64,000 nucleotides of DNA from JBOCEF01 sp050586345 (lineage in GTDB: Bacteria; Pseudomonadota; Alphaproteobacteria; Rhodobacterales; Rhodobacteraceae): positions 31,106 to 95,105 of the forward strand of contig NZ_JBOCEF010000012.1 of NCBI RefSeq assembly GCF_050586345.1. Direction: 5' to 3'. Both the position numbers and the translations under genes were made by a program. Below the pieces are notes generated by a model. The model saw only the letters and a program-made list of their open reading frames with translations, ran no database searches and was not told the DNA's origin. Positions within the stretch are counted from its first letter, which is position 1, and the number at the start of each line of letters is the position of its first letter. Below, piece by piece: positions 55,809 through 63,902 of this stretch.

Positions 55809-55836
55809 TTGAACCCCCGGGGGGCGCTGCTATGTT
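55809..55836 (+). promoter_or_regulatory. Sigma-70-type promoter of the lasso precursor gene
   Basis: TTGAAC (55809-55814), 16-bp spacer, TATGTT (55831-55836), 35 bp before the precursor ATG. This is among the best consensus matches in the window, fitting strong transcription of the precursor. Confidence 0.65.
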
Positions 55837-55871
55837 TCGGCAAGGGTGTGTTCATGGAAAGGGGCTCCATT

Positions 55872-56012
55872 ATGAGCAAGAAGGTCTGGCGCAAGCCGAT
55901 CATCCAGACGGTCGACGCGAAGTCGGCCACGAAAGGCAACGGCAACCGGTCGATCCCCGGTGACGACTGCAACTACGAGCTGGACGAACCGGTGCTCTGC
56001 TCGGGCGCCTGA
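55872..56012 (+). CDS. Lasso peptide precursor (46 aa)
   Basis: MSKKVWRKPIIQ... ending PVLCSGA, from ATG 55872 with AAAGGGG upstream (an in-frame ATG 55854 would add six residues). The leader has Trp6-x-x-Pro9-x-Ile11, the analogue of the YxxPxL motif read by the RRE. Thr20 would be the usual -2 Thr, giving a core starting at Gly22, but then the first acidic residue (Asp31) is position 10, beyond the 7-9 ring sizes known. A core starting at Gly24 puts Asp31/Asp32 at 8/9. Cys33 and Cys43 could form a tail disulfide. It lies between methyltransferase and exporter genes. Confidence 0.87.
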   Translation: MSKKVWRKPIIQTVDAKSATKGNGNRSIPGDDCNYELDEPVLCSGA

Positions 56013-56083
56013 CCCGTCAGCGCCGCGTGCAAGCTATGGGCGTCCCACTTCCCCGGCGCCGAGACGTTGCCGTACAGGAAATG

Positions 56084-56115
56084 AAAACCGCCGTCCGGGC
56101 CCGGGCGGCGGTTTT
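56084..56115 (+). terminator. Attenuator between precursor and exporter genes
   Basis: Perfect 10-bp stem AAAACCGCCG (56084-56093) with CGGCGGTTTT (56106-56115), plus inner CCGGG/CCCGG pairing. It ends in TTTT, 71 bp after the precursor stop. The rest of the 307-bp gap has no gene. Confidence 0.85.
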
Positions 56116-56319
56116 CGTCATGGCCGGGGCCGGACCCGCCGCGGCCCGGCCGGGCGCGCGCGACCCGAGGCGCGGCGACGGCGGCGCCCCCCGCGGGGCG
56201 ATGAACCGACCGCTCAGCCGTGCCGCGCGGCGGCCCCGTCTCCCGGGCGGTTCGGGCGCGGGACCCTGCACCCGCCGTTCATCCCCCGCCGGGTCCCGGG
56301 CGGTCCCCGGGGGGCGCGC

Positions 56320-58053
56320 ATGAAATCCGCGCTGCGCTTCATGGCCGCCTCGCTGGCCGCCGATCCGCGTGCTGCGCTGCGGGCGGCGGGGCTGCTGGCG
56401 CTGCTGACGGCGGCCGAGGCGGCCGCGCTCCTCGCCATCGGCGCCGTGCTCGGCGGGGCGGGCGGCGCCGGGCCCTTCGCCTGGATGGCCGGGCTTCTCT
56501 CGCAGGCCGCCTCCGGCCCCGGCCCGGCCGCGGCGCTGCTGGCGGCGGCGCTGCTGGCCCGCGCGGTCCTCTCCTACGCCTACGGGGCGGCCACCACGCG
56601 CCTCTCCACCGCCCGCCTTCACGGGTTGCGCATGGGGTTGTTCGAGGCGGCGTCCCGCGCCCGCTGGGGCATCGCCACCGGGGGCACGCGGGCGAAGCTG
56701 CACCACGCGCTGTCCTCCGCCCCCGTGCGCCTCTCGGCCGGGGCCGACCTGACCCTGCGCCTCGCCCTCGCCGCCGCCTCGGCCGCGCTGGCGGGGGCGC
56801 TGGCGCTGTCGGTGGACGCCGCGCTGGTGGGGCTGGTGGCGCTGACCGCGGCGCTGATCGGCATCCCCATGCTCTGGTTCGACCGCCGCATCGCCCGCCG
56901 CTCGCGCGAAGCCTTCACCGCCGCGCAGGGCCTCTACGACCAGGTCGGGCGCTATCTCGACAACCTCAAGCCCGACCGGTTCCAGCGCGCCCGCGGCGGC
57001 GGGGCGGGGGCCTTCGGGCGCGCCTCCGCCGCCCAGGCCGAGGCGGCGCGGGAGCTGCAGATGGTCGAGCGCCGCTCGGCCCTCGTGCGCCAGTCGGGCG
57101 CCGCCATCGGCCTCGCCGCCGTGCTGCTGATCGGCGCCGCGCGGGACCTGGCGATGGAGGACGCGGCGCTGATCGTGCTGCTGTTCCTGCGCCTCCTGCC
57201 GCGCCTCTTCGACGCCCATGCCACGCTCCAGCGCATCATCTCCGCCGCCGCCGCGTGGGAGGCGTTCGAGGACCAGCGCGCCGGGTATGCCGCCGCCGCC
57301 GAGCCTGCGCCCCGGGGCGCCCCGCCCGCGGCGGCGCCCGAGATCCGGGCCGAGGGCGTCTCCTTCACCTGGCCGGGCGCCGAGGCGCCGGCGGTGCGCG
57401 ACGTCACCCTGACCCTTCCCGCCGGGCAGGCGGTGGGGCTGATCGGTCTCTCGGGTGCGGGCAAGACCACGCTGGCGGACCTCCTCTCCGGCCTGCTGAC
57501 CTCCGAGGCAGGGCGCGTGCTGGTGGATGGCGCGCCGCTGACGCCCGAGACGATGGCCAGTTTCCGCGCCGGGGTCGCCTATGCCTCGCGCGACGATCTG
57601 CTGATCCCCGATACGGTGGCCGAGAACCTGTCGCTGGGCGTCCCGACGCCCGAGGACGCCATGTGGGACGCCCTGGACGTCGCCGGGTTCGCCGACCAGG
57701 TGCGCGCCATGGGGGGGCTGTCCGCGAAGATCGGAGAGCGGGGCGACGGGTTGTCGGCGGGCCAGCGCCAGCGCCTCTGCCTTGCGCGCGCGCTGGCGCA
57801 GCGGCCCCGGGTGCTGGTGCTGGACGAGGCGACCTCGGCCCTCAACCCCGTGGACGAGGCGGCGATCTGCGACCGCCTTGCGGCCCTGCGCGGGGGGATG
57901 ACGATGCTGGTGATCGCGCACCGGCTGTCCTCGATCGCCTGGGTCGACCGGGTGGCGGCGCTGGAGGCCGGGCGGCTGGTCGAGGACGGCCCGCGCGAGG
58001 GGATGACCGGCGGCGGCCTCTGGGGCCGGATGGCGGCGGCGGGGCGCACGTGA
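56320..58053 (+). CDS. Lasso peptide ABC exporter (McjD-like)
   Basis: A 577-residue half-transporter from ATG 56320: six-helix domain (about 1-325), then NBD with Walker A GLSGAGKTT (about 375), signature LSAGQRQRLCLARAL and Walker B VLVLDEATSALN. Such exporters release the mature peptide and give self-immunity. The stop overlaps the GTG of the peptidase gene. Confidence 0.9.
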   Translation: MKSALRFMAASLAADPRAALRAAGLLALLTAAEAAALLAIGAVLGGAGGAGPFAWMAGLLSQAASGPGPAAALLAAALLARAVLSYAYGAATTRLSTARLHGLRMGLFEAASRARWGIATGGTRAKLHHALSSAPVRLSAGADLTLRLALAAASAALAGALALSVDAALVGLVALTAALIGIPMLWFDRRIARRSREAFTAAQGLYDQVGRYLDNLKPDRFQRARGGGAGAFGRASAAQAEAARELQMVERRSALVRQSGAAIGLAAVLLIGAARDLAMEDAALIVLLFLRLLPRLFDAHATLQRIISAAAAWEAFEDQRAGYAAAAEPAPRGAPPAAAPEIRAEGVSFTWPGAEAPAVRDVTLTLPAGQAVGLIGLSGAGKTTLADLLSGLLTSEAGRVLVDGAPLTPETMASFRAGVAYASRDDLLIPDTVAENLSLGVPTPEDAMWDALDVAGFADQVRAMGGLSAKIGERGDGLSAGQRQRLCLARALAQRPRVLVLDEATSALNPVDEAAICDRLAALRGGMTMLVIAHRLSSIAWVDRVAALEAGRLVEDGPREGMTGGGLWGRMAAAGRT

Positions 58054-58607
58054 TCGGGCGCCTCGCGCGGCTGGGGCCGGAGAAGCGGCGGGCGCTGGCC
58101 GCGGCGGTCTGGTGGCTGGCCCGCGCGCGGGCCTGGCATGCGCGGCATTCGGCGGCGGAGAGCTTCGCGCGGTTGCAGGCGGGCGGCGGGGCGGTGCGGG
58201 CCGCGGGGTCCGCGCCCGCCCCCGCGGTGATGCGCTGGGCGCTGGAGGCGGCGGGCAAGCGCGTTCCCTGGCGCGCGGATTGCGTGGTGCAGGCGCTGGC
58301 GGCGAAATTCTGGCTCGAGCGCGCGGGGGTGGAGAGCGCCTTCCGCCTTGGCGTGCAGCGGGTGGGCGGGGGCCTCGAGGCCCATGCCTGGCTGGAGGTC
58401 GGCGGCGAGGCGGTCTCGGGCGGGCGCCCCTCGGGCGCGCTGGCGCGGTTCGCGGGGGCGGGGCCGGGCGGCGTGCCGGGCGCCGGTTCGGGCGGGGCGG
58501 TGGGCGCCGCTGCGGGCGGGGCGGAGGGCGCCGCTGCGGGCGCCCCTTCCGGCCCTGCGGCGGCGGGCGCGGCGGATGGGCCCGCGGGCGGGGCCGCGGA
58601 GGATTGA
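58050..58607 (+). CDS. Lasso leader peptidase B2 (transglutaminase-like)
   Basis: A 185-residue protein starting at GTG 58050, overlapping the exporter stop (GTGA). It matches the McjB C-terminal family: catalytic Cys78 in ADCVVQALAAKFWLERAG, then FRLGVQRV and His112 in EAHAWLEVGG. The usual third Asp is not evident; Glu115 follows the His. The last 45 residues are an Ala/Gly/Pro low-complexity tail not typical of the family. It cleaves the leader with help of the RRE protein. Confidence 0.88.
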   Translation: MIGRLARLGPEKRRALAAAVWWLARARAWHARHSAAESFARLQAGGGAVRAAGSAPAPAVMRWALEAAGKRVPWRADCVVQALAAKFWLERAGVESAFRLGVQRVGGGLEAHAWLEVGGEAVSGGRPSGALARFAGAGPGGVPGAGSGGAVGAAAGGAEGAAAGAPSGPAAAGAADGPAGGAAED

Positions 58608-58644
58608 CCCCCGCGCCCCTTGCGGCGTATCTGGTCGGCAGTGC

Positions 58645-58721
58645 GGCCCCTTAGCTCAACTGGATAGAGCAGCTGACTTCTAATCAGCAGGTTCGGGGTT
58701 CGAGTCCTCGAGGGGTCGCCA
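58645..58721 (+). tRNA. tRNA-Arg(TCT)
   Basis: A 77-nt cloverleaf with encoded CCA. Acceptor GGCCCCT/AGGGGTC, anticodon stem GCTGA/TCAGC with loop CTTCTAA (anticodon TCT), T arm ending TTCGAGTCCTCG. It marks the left edge of a compositional island. Confidence 0.96.
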
Positions 58722-60285
58722 AAGTGGAGGTGTGCTATGCGGACTGCGGCAAAGTTTCAACTGTTTGAAAGTACAGGTGTTGAAGGGGAGTTCGAGCGCT
58801 TTAAGGACTGTGCCCTCAATTGGGTCTCGAAATCCTATCGGGATAGTGGGATTGGTTATGAAAAAAAGTCCTACGCCGCAGGTGATGTATCTATTGATTT
58901 CGAGGAATTGGATGCGGGTAGTTCGACTGCTTTTGATTTAGACGTGCGGGAGACATTGCCCGCTGGGCAACGACTAAGGGTTGCGGCGAATGCGGTGAAG
59001 CTGCCTGACTTGCTGGCAGTGCGCATAAAGATCTTCTTGGGTGCAATGGAATTTGGAGCGTCACACAGAGATGTGCATCTGACCGCCCCCAAGTTTCTTC
59101 GCAGTTTCGTATCGGGTAAGCCTGACGGACTGTATGCTTCTGAAGGTAGCGGCTTTAGGGAGATTTTGCCTAGGTTCCTGAGTTTTGATGGGAGCGCTTC
59201 TCAAGCATTCATTGATATGCTTAAGTCACCCGATCGAACCCTTCCCGTGGTTTGCATTTCACGCAATGATGAGTTTCCTGATAATTCAGGCCTTGCGAGC
59301 TATCTGCGGAGCCAGTTCTGCGGCTTAGCGATTTTCTGCGAGATTGATGAAGCCGTCTCATGGGCTATCACGGATGAGCTCGGTCAGCAGTGGTCCTGCT
59401 TCCACGGTGGAATCCGAATCTATTGGCCGGGCAACGTAGGTGTGGGGCGCTTTAGGGCGCATCCTCTTTGGCCAGCATTTCAAATCGAGAACGCCTTAAC
59501 TCGAACGACCGATACGCGCAAACTGTGGATAGCGAAGGAGTTAGGTCGAGAGCTGCTCGATGCGTCCGCGTTTCGGCACGAGAGCCCAGTATTTGAGCAG
59601 TTCGTTGCGGACGCTGAGGCCGCCGCGCGTATGGCGATTGCGGCAGACGATCTGAGTGCTATCCAGAAGCACAGCGACAAGCAGATTGAGAAACTTAAGG
59701 AAAAGCTTGCCGAGCGCGATGAGGAACTCGCTTCGTTGACCGCTGAAGTGGGGACGCTCCGCGAAAATAATCGAGCGCTCGTACAAGCGCTCAGCAGTCA
59801 CTCCGCCTCTGGTGGGGGAGTGGATCTGGATGAATTGGAAGAGGATGAAGGTGAACCCCAGTCTTTCAGTGAGGCTGTTTCCCGTGCACAACGACTCGCT
59901 AGTGATTGGTTGATTTTTCCTGATCGACTTGAGGACACAGTCTCAAAGGTGTGGGCCGAGGCGGGGCCACCCGGGAAGGTGCTGCACCATTTGATGACTT
60001 TGCGTGATCTTGCTCAAGAGTACGCAAAATCTGGCGGTGCGCTCGGGAAGGGTATCGTTATCTGGCTGAGGGAGCGTAATGTTGAAGCTTCCGGCGAGTC
60101 TGAGACTAAGAAGTCAAATCTGTATTCCTTCTGGTGTGGCGGGGTGTCAGAGAAATTTGAGCTTCATACCAAGCCCAGTGATGGTGTATCACCGGATCGC
60201 TGTGTCAGAATTTACTTCAAGCCTGGCGAGAGTGGCGGCAAGTTTCTCTTAGGTTTTATTGGGTGTAAGGTTGACTTGTGAGTCT
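58722..60285. other. Low-GC single-gene island at tRNA-Arg
   Basis: Immediately after the tRNA the base composition falls to roughly 50% GC and returns to above 70% near 60290. The segment holds one gene only. No integrase, no direct repeat of the tRNA 3' end and no inverted repeats were found at its right edge, so the mechanism of entry is not visible. Confidence 0.75.
58737..60281 (+). CDS. Unknown 514-aa accessory protein, possible defence gene
   Basis: ATG 58737 has GGAGG 7 bp upstream, only 15 bp past the tRNA. Three parts are visible: an N-terminal domain (about 1-300) with LPVVCISRNDEFPDNSGLAS and FHGGIRIYWPGNVGVGRFRAHPLW (given as FHGGIRIYWPG and AHPLWPAF); an acidic coiled coil (about 302-350, KEKLAERDEELASLTAEVG); and a C-terminal beta-rich domain (about 385-514) ending CVRIYFKPGESGGKFLLGFI. 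That last shape recurs at the end of many orphan proteins of defence islands. Codon use (AAA, TTT, ATT, GAT) is unlike its neighbours. No known defence family is recognised; function is open. Confidence 0.85.
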   Translation: MRTAAKFQLFESTGVEGEFERFKDCALNWVSKSYRDSGIGYEKKSYAAGDVSIDFEELDAGSSTAFDLDVRETLPAGQRLRVAANAVKLPDLLAVRIKIFLGAMEFGASHRDVHLTAPKFLRSFVSGKPDGLYASEGSGFREILPRFLSFDGSASQAFIDMLKSPDRTLPVVCISRNDEFPDNSGLASYLRSQFCGLAIFCEIDEAVSWAITDELGQQWSCFHGGIRIYWPGNVGVGRFRAHPLWPAFQIENALTRTTDTRKLWIAKELGRELLDASAFRHESPVFEQFVADAEAAARMAIAADDLSAIQKHSDKQIEKLKEKLAERDEELASLTAEVGTLRENNRALVQALSSHSASGGGVDLDELEEDEGEPQSFSEAVSRAQRLASDWLIFPDRLEDTVSKVWAEAGPPGKVLHHLMTLRDLAQEYAKSGGALGKGIVIWLRERNVEASGESETKKSNLYSFWCGGVSEKFELHTKPSDGVSPDRCVRIYFKPGESGGKFLLGFIGCKVDL

Positions 60286-60564
60286 CATCCTCACAATATT
60301 CCCATCCCCCTTCACCGTCCGCCGGTCAACCACCCACCCCGTCGCCCGCTCCACGGCAATAATCCCCCGCTCGCGCATCAGGGCCGGGGTCTGGTCCCAG
60401 TCGACCGTCATGCGGATCGCCTCCGCCGCGCCGTCATCGGCGTAGACGTCGATGCTCCACCCCTCGACCTCCACCGTCACCGGCTCCACCCCCACGAACC
60501 GCAGCGACGGCGAGGAACAGGCGCCAAGCGCGGCCAGGACCGCCGCAAAAACCATCATCCGCAT
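60256..60564 (-). CDS. Small lipoprotein, 3' end inside the island
   Basis: A 102-residue lipoprotein with signal MRMMVFAAVLAALGAC (lipobox LGAC). The body (RFVGVEPVTVEVEGWSIDVYAD, TPALMRERGIIAVERATGW) has no known function that I recognise. Its last eight or so codons lie in low-GC island DNA, and its stop overlaps the 3' end of the convergent 514-aa gene by 26 bp. GGAGGG, its ribosome-binding site, is inside the hairpin that ends lepA. Confidence 0.82.
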   Translation of the reverse strand: MRMMVFAAVLAALGACSSPSLRFVGVEPVTVEVEGWSIDVYADDGAAEAIRMTVDWDQTPALMRERGIIAVERATGWVVDRRTVKGDGNIVRMRLTSQPYTQ

Positions 60565-60568
60565 AGCA

Positions 60569-60607
60569 AGAACCCTCCGAGCGTTTTCCCGACGCTCGGA
60601 GGGTTCT
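60569..60607 (-). terminator. lepA terminator overlapping the lipoprotein ribosome-binding site
   Basis: Perfect 16-bp stem (60569-60584 with 60592-60607), 7-nt loop. On the minus strand its 3' arm contains GGAGGG, spaced 9 nt before the lipoprotein ATG, so folding would hide that site. Confidence 0.8.
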
Positions 60608-60667
60608 GGTTAATTTGACGTAAAGACCGGGAAAACCCGCGGGGCAGGGGCGCCGCGGCCCCGGCCC

Positions 60668-62467
60668 TCAGCCGTCCATCTTCAGCGCGTTGATGAAGGC
60701 CGATTGCGGGATCTCCACCTTGCCGAACTGGCGCATCTTCTTCTTGCCCGCCTTCTGCTTGTCCAGCAGCTTGCGCTTGCGGGTGGCGTCGCCGCCATAG
60801 CACTTGGCGGTCACGTCCTTGCGCATGGCGGACAGCGTCTCGCGCGCGATGACCCGGCCGCCGATGGCCGCCTGGATCGGGATCTTGAACATGTGCCGCG
60901 GGATCAGGTCCTTGAGCTTCTCGCACATCGCGCGGCCGCGCATCTCGGCGCGGTCGCGGTGGACCATCATCGACAGGGCGTCCACCGGTTCGTCATTCAC
61001 CAGGATGGACATCTTCACGAGGTTGTCCTCGCGATACCCTTCCATCTGGTAGTCGAAGGAGGCGTAGCCCTTGGTGACGGACTTGAGGCGGTCGTAGAAG
61101 TCGAACACCACCTCGTTCAGCGGCAGGTCGTACACGGCCATGGCGCGGGCGCCGGCATAGGTGAGGTCGAGCTGGATGCCGCGCCGCTCCTGGCACAGCT
61201 TCAGCACGTCGCCCAGGTATTCGTCGGGCACCATGATGGTGGCCTTGATCCGCGGCTCCTCGACCTTGTCGATGGTCGCGGGGTCGGGATAGTCGGCGGG
61301 GTTGTGCAGCTCCACCATGTCGCCGTTGCGCAGGTGGATGTGGTAGACCACCGAGGGCGCCGTGGTGATCAGGTCGATGTCGTACTCGCGCTCGAGCCGG
61401 TCGCGCACGACCTCGAGATGCAGGAGGCCGAGGAAGCCGCAGCGGAAGCCGAAGCCGAGGGCGGCGGAGGTCTCCATCTCGAAGGTGAAGGAGGCGTCGT
61501 TGAGCGCCAGCTTCTCCATCGCGTCGCGCATGTCCTCGAAATCGTTGGCGTCGACCGGGAAGAGGCCGCAGAACACCACCGGCACGGACGGCTTGAAGCC
61601 CGGCAGCGGCTTGTCGCAGGGCTTCTTGTCGTGGGTGATGGTGTCGCCCACTTTCGTGTCGCGCACCTGCTTGATCGAGGCCGTGAAGATGCCGAGCTCG
61701 CCCGGGCCGAGCTCCTTGATGTCGACCATCTTGGGCTTGAGGACGGCGAGCTTGTCGATGCCGTATTTGGCGCCGGTCTGCATCATGCGGATGTTGTCGC
61801 CCTTGCGGATGACGCCGTCCATGACGCGGATCAGCACGACGACGCCGAGATAGCTGTCATACCAGCTGTCGACCAGCATCGCCTTCAGCGGCGCGTCCCG
61901 GTCGCCGGTGGGGGCGGGCAGGCGCTTGACGATGGCTTCGAGCACGTCGGGGATGCCGAGGCCGGTCTTGGCCGAGATCAGCACCGCGTCGGTCGCCTCG
62001 ATGCCGATGACGTCCTCGATCTGCTCCTTGATCCGCTCGGGCTCGGCGGCGGGCAGGTCGACCTTGTTTAGGACGGGGACGATCTCGTGATCGGCCTCCA
62101 TCGCGGTGTAGACGTTGGCCAGGGTCTGCGCCTCGACCCCCTGGGAGGCGTCGACGACCAGCAGCGAGCCCTCGACCGCGCGCATGGAGCGGGAGACCTC
62201 GTAGGCGAAGTCCACGTGTCCGGGCGTGTCGATCAGGTTCAGCACGTAGGTCTCGCCGTCCTGCGCCGGGTACTCGATGCGGACGGTGTTGGCCTTGATG
62301 GTGATGCCACGCTCCCGCTCGATGTCCATGGCGTCCAGGATCTGGTCCTGCATGTCGCGTTCCGCGACGGTGCCGGTCATCTGGATCAGACGATCTGCGA
62401 GCGTGGATTTCCCATGGTCGATATGGGCCACGATGGAGAAATTGCGGATGTGCGAGAGCTCGGTCAT
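60668..62467 (-). CDS. lepA: Elongation factor 4 (LepA)
   Basis: A complete 599-residue LepA. G1 AHIDHGKSTLADRL, G2 RERGITIKANTV, G3 DTPGHVDFAYEV, G4 NKVDLP, G5 SAKTG. The unique C-terminal domain ends KCYGGDATRKRKLLDKQKAG, which inserts near the ribosomal A/P sites. It back-translocates or remodels stalled ribosomes under ionic stress. Start at ATG 62467. Confidence 0.97.
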   Translation of the reverse strand: MTELSHIRNFSIVAHIDHGKSTLADRLIQMTGTVAERDMQDQILDAMDIERERGITIKANTVRIEYPAQDGETYVLNLIDTPGHVDFAYEVSRSMRAVEGSLLVVDASQGVEAQTLANVYTAMEADHEIVPVLNKVDLPAAEPERIKEQIEDVIGIEATDAVLISAKTGLGIPDVLEAIVKRLPAPTGDRDAPLKAMLVDSWYDSYLGVVVLIRVMDGVIRKGDNIRMMQTGAKYGIDKLAVLKPKMVDIKELGPGELGIFTASIKQVRDTKVGDTITHDKKPCDKPLPGFKPSVPVVFCGLFPVDANDFEDMRDAMEKLALNDASFTFEMETSAALGFGFRCGFLGLLHLEVVRDRLEREYDIDLITTAPSVVYHIHLRNGDMVELHNPADYPDPATIDKVEEPRIKATIMVPDEYLGDVLKLCQERRGIQLDLTYAGARAMAVYDLPLNEVVFDFYDRLKSVTKGYASFDYQMEGYREDNLVKMSILVNDEPVDALSMMVHRDRAEMRGRAMCEKLKDLIPRHMFKIPIQAAIGGRVIARETLSAMRKDVTAKCYGGDATRKRKLLDKQKAGKKKMRQFGKVEIPQSAFINALKMDG

Positions 62468-62636
62468 GGGATCGGCTTATGGGGGCGGTTTTAAGGGCCG
62501 TCAATGGGGCGCGAGGGCCCGGGGCGCGGCGTTCGTGGAAATGCCGCGTTGACTCCCCCCGCCGCCGACCGCCACGTTTTCGGCGAAGCGGGCGGTCTCG
62601 CGGCGGCTCGGCGCTCCGGATGGCGGAAAAATATTA

Positions 62637-63902
62637 ATGACTTCAATTGACTGGTTTCGGTCTGCCTCGCCTGCAGCCAGGGGGGGCATGGTCAGCGCGA
62701 TGCTTTGCATCGTGGTTCTGCCGATCTGGCTGCTGCACTTTCAAGATGCGAAATACCTGGACCTGCGCGCCTTCTGGATCGGCGCGCAGGCGGCGTTCAA
62801 CCTGGGCGAAATTCCGTATGGCGAGGGCTTCCTGGCCGCGCAGCGGCAGGTCTTCGACGGTCACTCGTCGCTCTGGGTCTATCCGCCCGAGGCGCTGGCG
62901 CTGTTCTGGCCGCTGTCGTTCCTGACCTTCGAGCAGGCGATGCCGCTGTCGGTCGCCGCCAGCGTCGCCGCCGCGGGGCTGGGGGGCGTCGTGATCGGGC
63001 GCGTCGCGCCGCTGCGCGACGACCTGGCGATGCCGCTGGCCACCGCGCTGCTGCTCCTGTCGAATTCCACGCGGGCGACGCTCGCGCTCGGCCAGGTGAG
63101 CGTGCTGGTCGTCGCGTGCTGCGCGCTGTTCCTGCTGGGGCTGCGCGACCGGCGCTTCGCGCTGCTCTCGGCCGCGGCGCTCATCGCCGCGGTGATGATG
63201 AAGCTTTACTTCGTCGTCCTGCTGGCCCTGCCGATCCTGGCGCTGAACGTGCGCTGGATTGCGTATTTCGGGCTCGGGGCGCTCCTCTCGCTCGGCTGGG
63301 CGCTGGCGGTCCTGCCGTCGGGCATCCACCTGTCCTGGCTGACCGAGGTGCTGTGGACGACGGTTTCAAGCGGCGACCTGGCGGGCCAGATGGAGATCTC
63401 GCGCGCCGACAACCACTCGGTCGCCTCGCATGTCGTGCGGGCGGTCGGCCAGGACTCGGCCCTCTACGACGTGGTCCGCTTCGTCATCCCGCTCGCGCTT
63501 TTCGGCGTGACGGCCGCGGCCTCCCTGCTCGCCGCCCGGGCGCGCGGCTGGGGCGCGCCGACACTGGCGGACCTGGGGCTGTGGATGGTCGCCGTGTACA
63601 TCGCCGTGCCGAACTCCTGGGTCTATTACGCCGTGTTCGCCGGGCCCGGCGTGGTGGCCTGGACCGCCGAGGCATGGCGGATGCGCCGCCGGGTCGAGCT
63701 TGCGCTCGCCGCGCTCGCCACGCTGTGGCTGCTGCAGTCGCCGGTGTTCCTGGCGCGCCCGCTGCTGGGCTGGGCGCCGGATGTCGAGACCCAGAGCCTC
63801 GGCGCGACGCTGGTCGGCGTGATGATCTGGCTGTTCCTGCTGCTGCACCTGAAGGCGGTTCCGCAGGGGGACGGGCGCCGGACGGCGGCGGCGCGCGGCT
63901 AG
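62637..63902 (+). CDS. GT87-family (DUF2029) membrane glycosyltransferase-like protein
   Basis: A 421-residue polytopic protein with about ten helices from ATG 62637. YLDLRAFWIGAQAAFNLG and WVYPPEALALFWPLSFLTF are typical of the GT87 mannosyltransferase-like group that uses polyprenyl-phospho-sugars. Acceptor unknown. The stop TAG (63900-63902) directly abuts the left end of an IS element, so the natural C-terminus may be missing. Confidence 0.8.
   Translation: MTSIDWFRSASPAARGGMVSAMLCIVVLPIWLLHFQDAKYLDLRAFWIGAQAAFNLGEIPYGEGFLAAQRQVFDGHSSLWVYPPEALALFWPLSFLTFEQAMPLSVAASVAAAGLGGVVIGRVAPLRDDLAMPLATALLLLSNSTRATLALGQVSVLVVACCALFLLGLRDRRFALLSAAALIAAVMMKLYFVVLLALPILALNVRWIAYFGLGALLSLGWALAVLPSGIHLSWLTEVLWTTVSSGDLAGQMEISRADNHSVASHVVRAVGQDSALYDVVRFVIPLALFGVTAAASLLAARARGWGAPTLADLGLWMVAVYIAVPNSWVYYAVFAGPGVVAWTAEAWRMRRRVELALAALATLWLLQSPVFLARPLLGWAPDVETQSLGATLVGVMIWLFLLLHLKAVPQGDGRRTAAARG

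Noticed and set aside
55854..55871. Earlier ATG for the lasso precursor
   Set aside because: In frame and with a possible ribosome-binding site, but it adds MERGSI; the MSKK start with AAAGGGG is more typical of such leaders. Not excluded.
60280..60310. Attachment-site copy of the tRNA-Arg 3' end at the right edge of the island
   Set aside because: Only scattered matches (GAGTC, CCTC); no repeat long enough to support integrase-type insertion.
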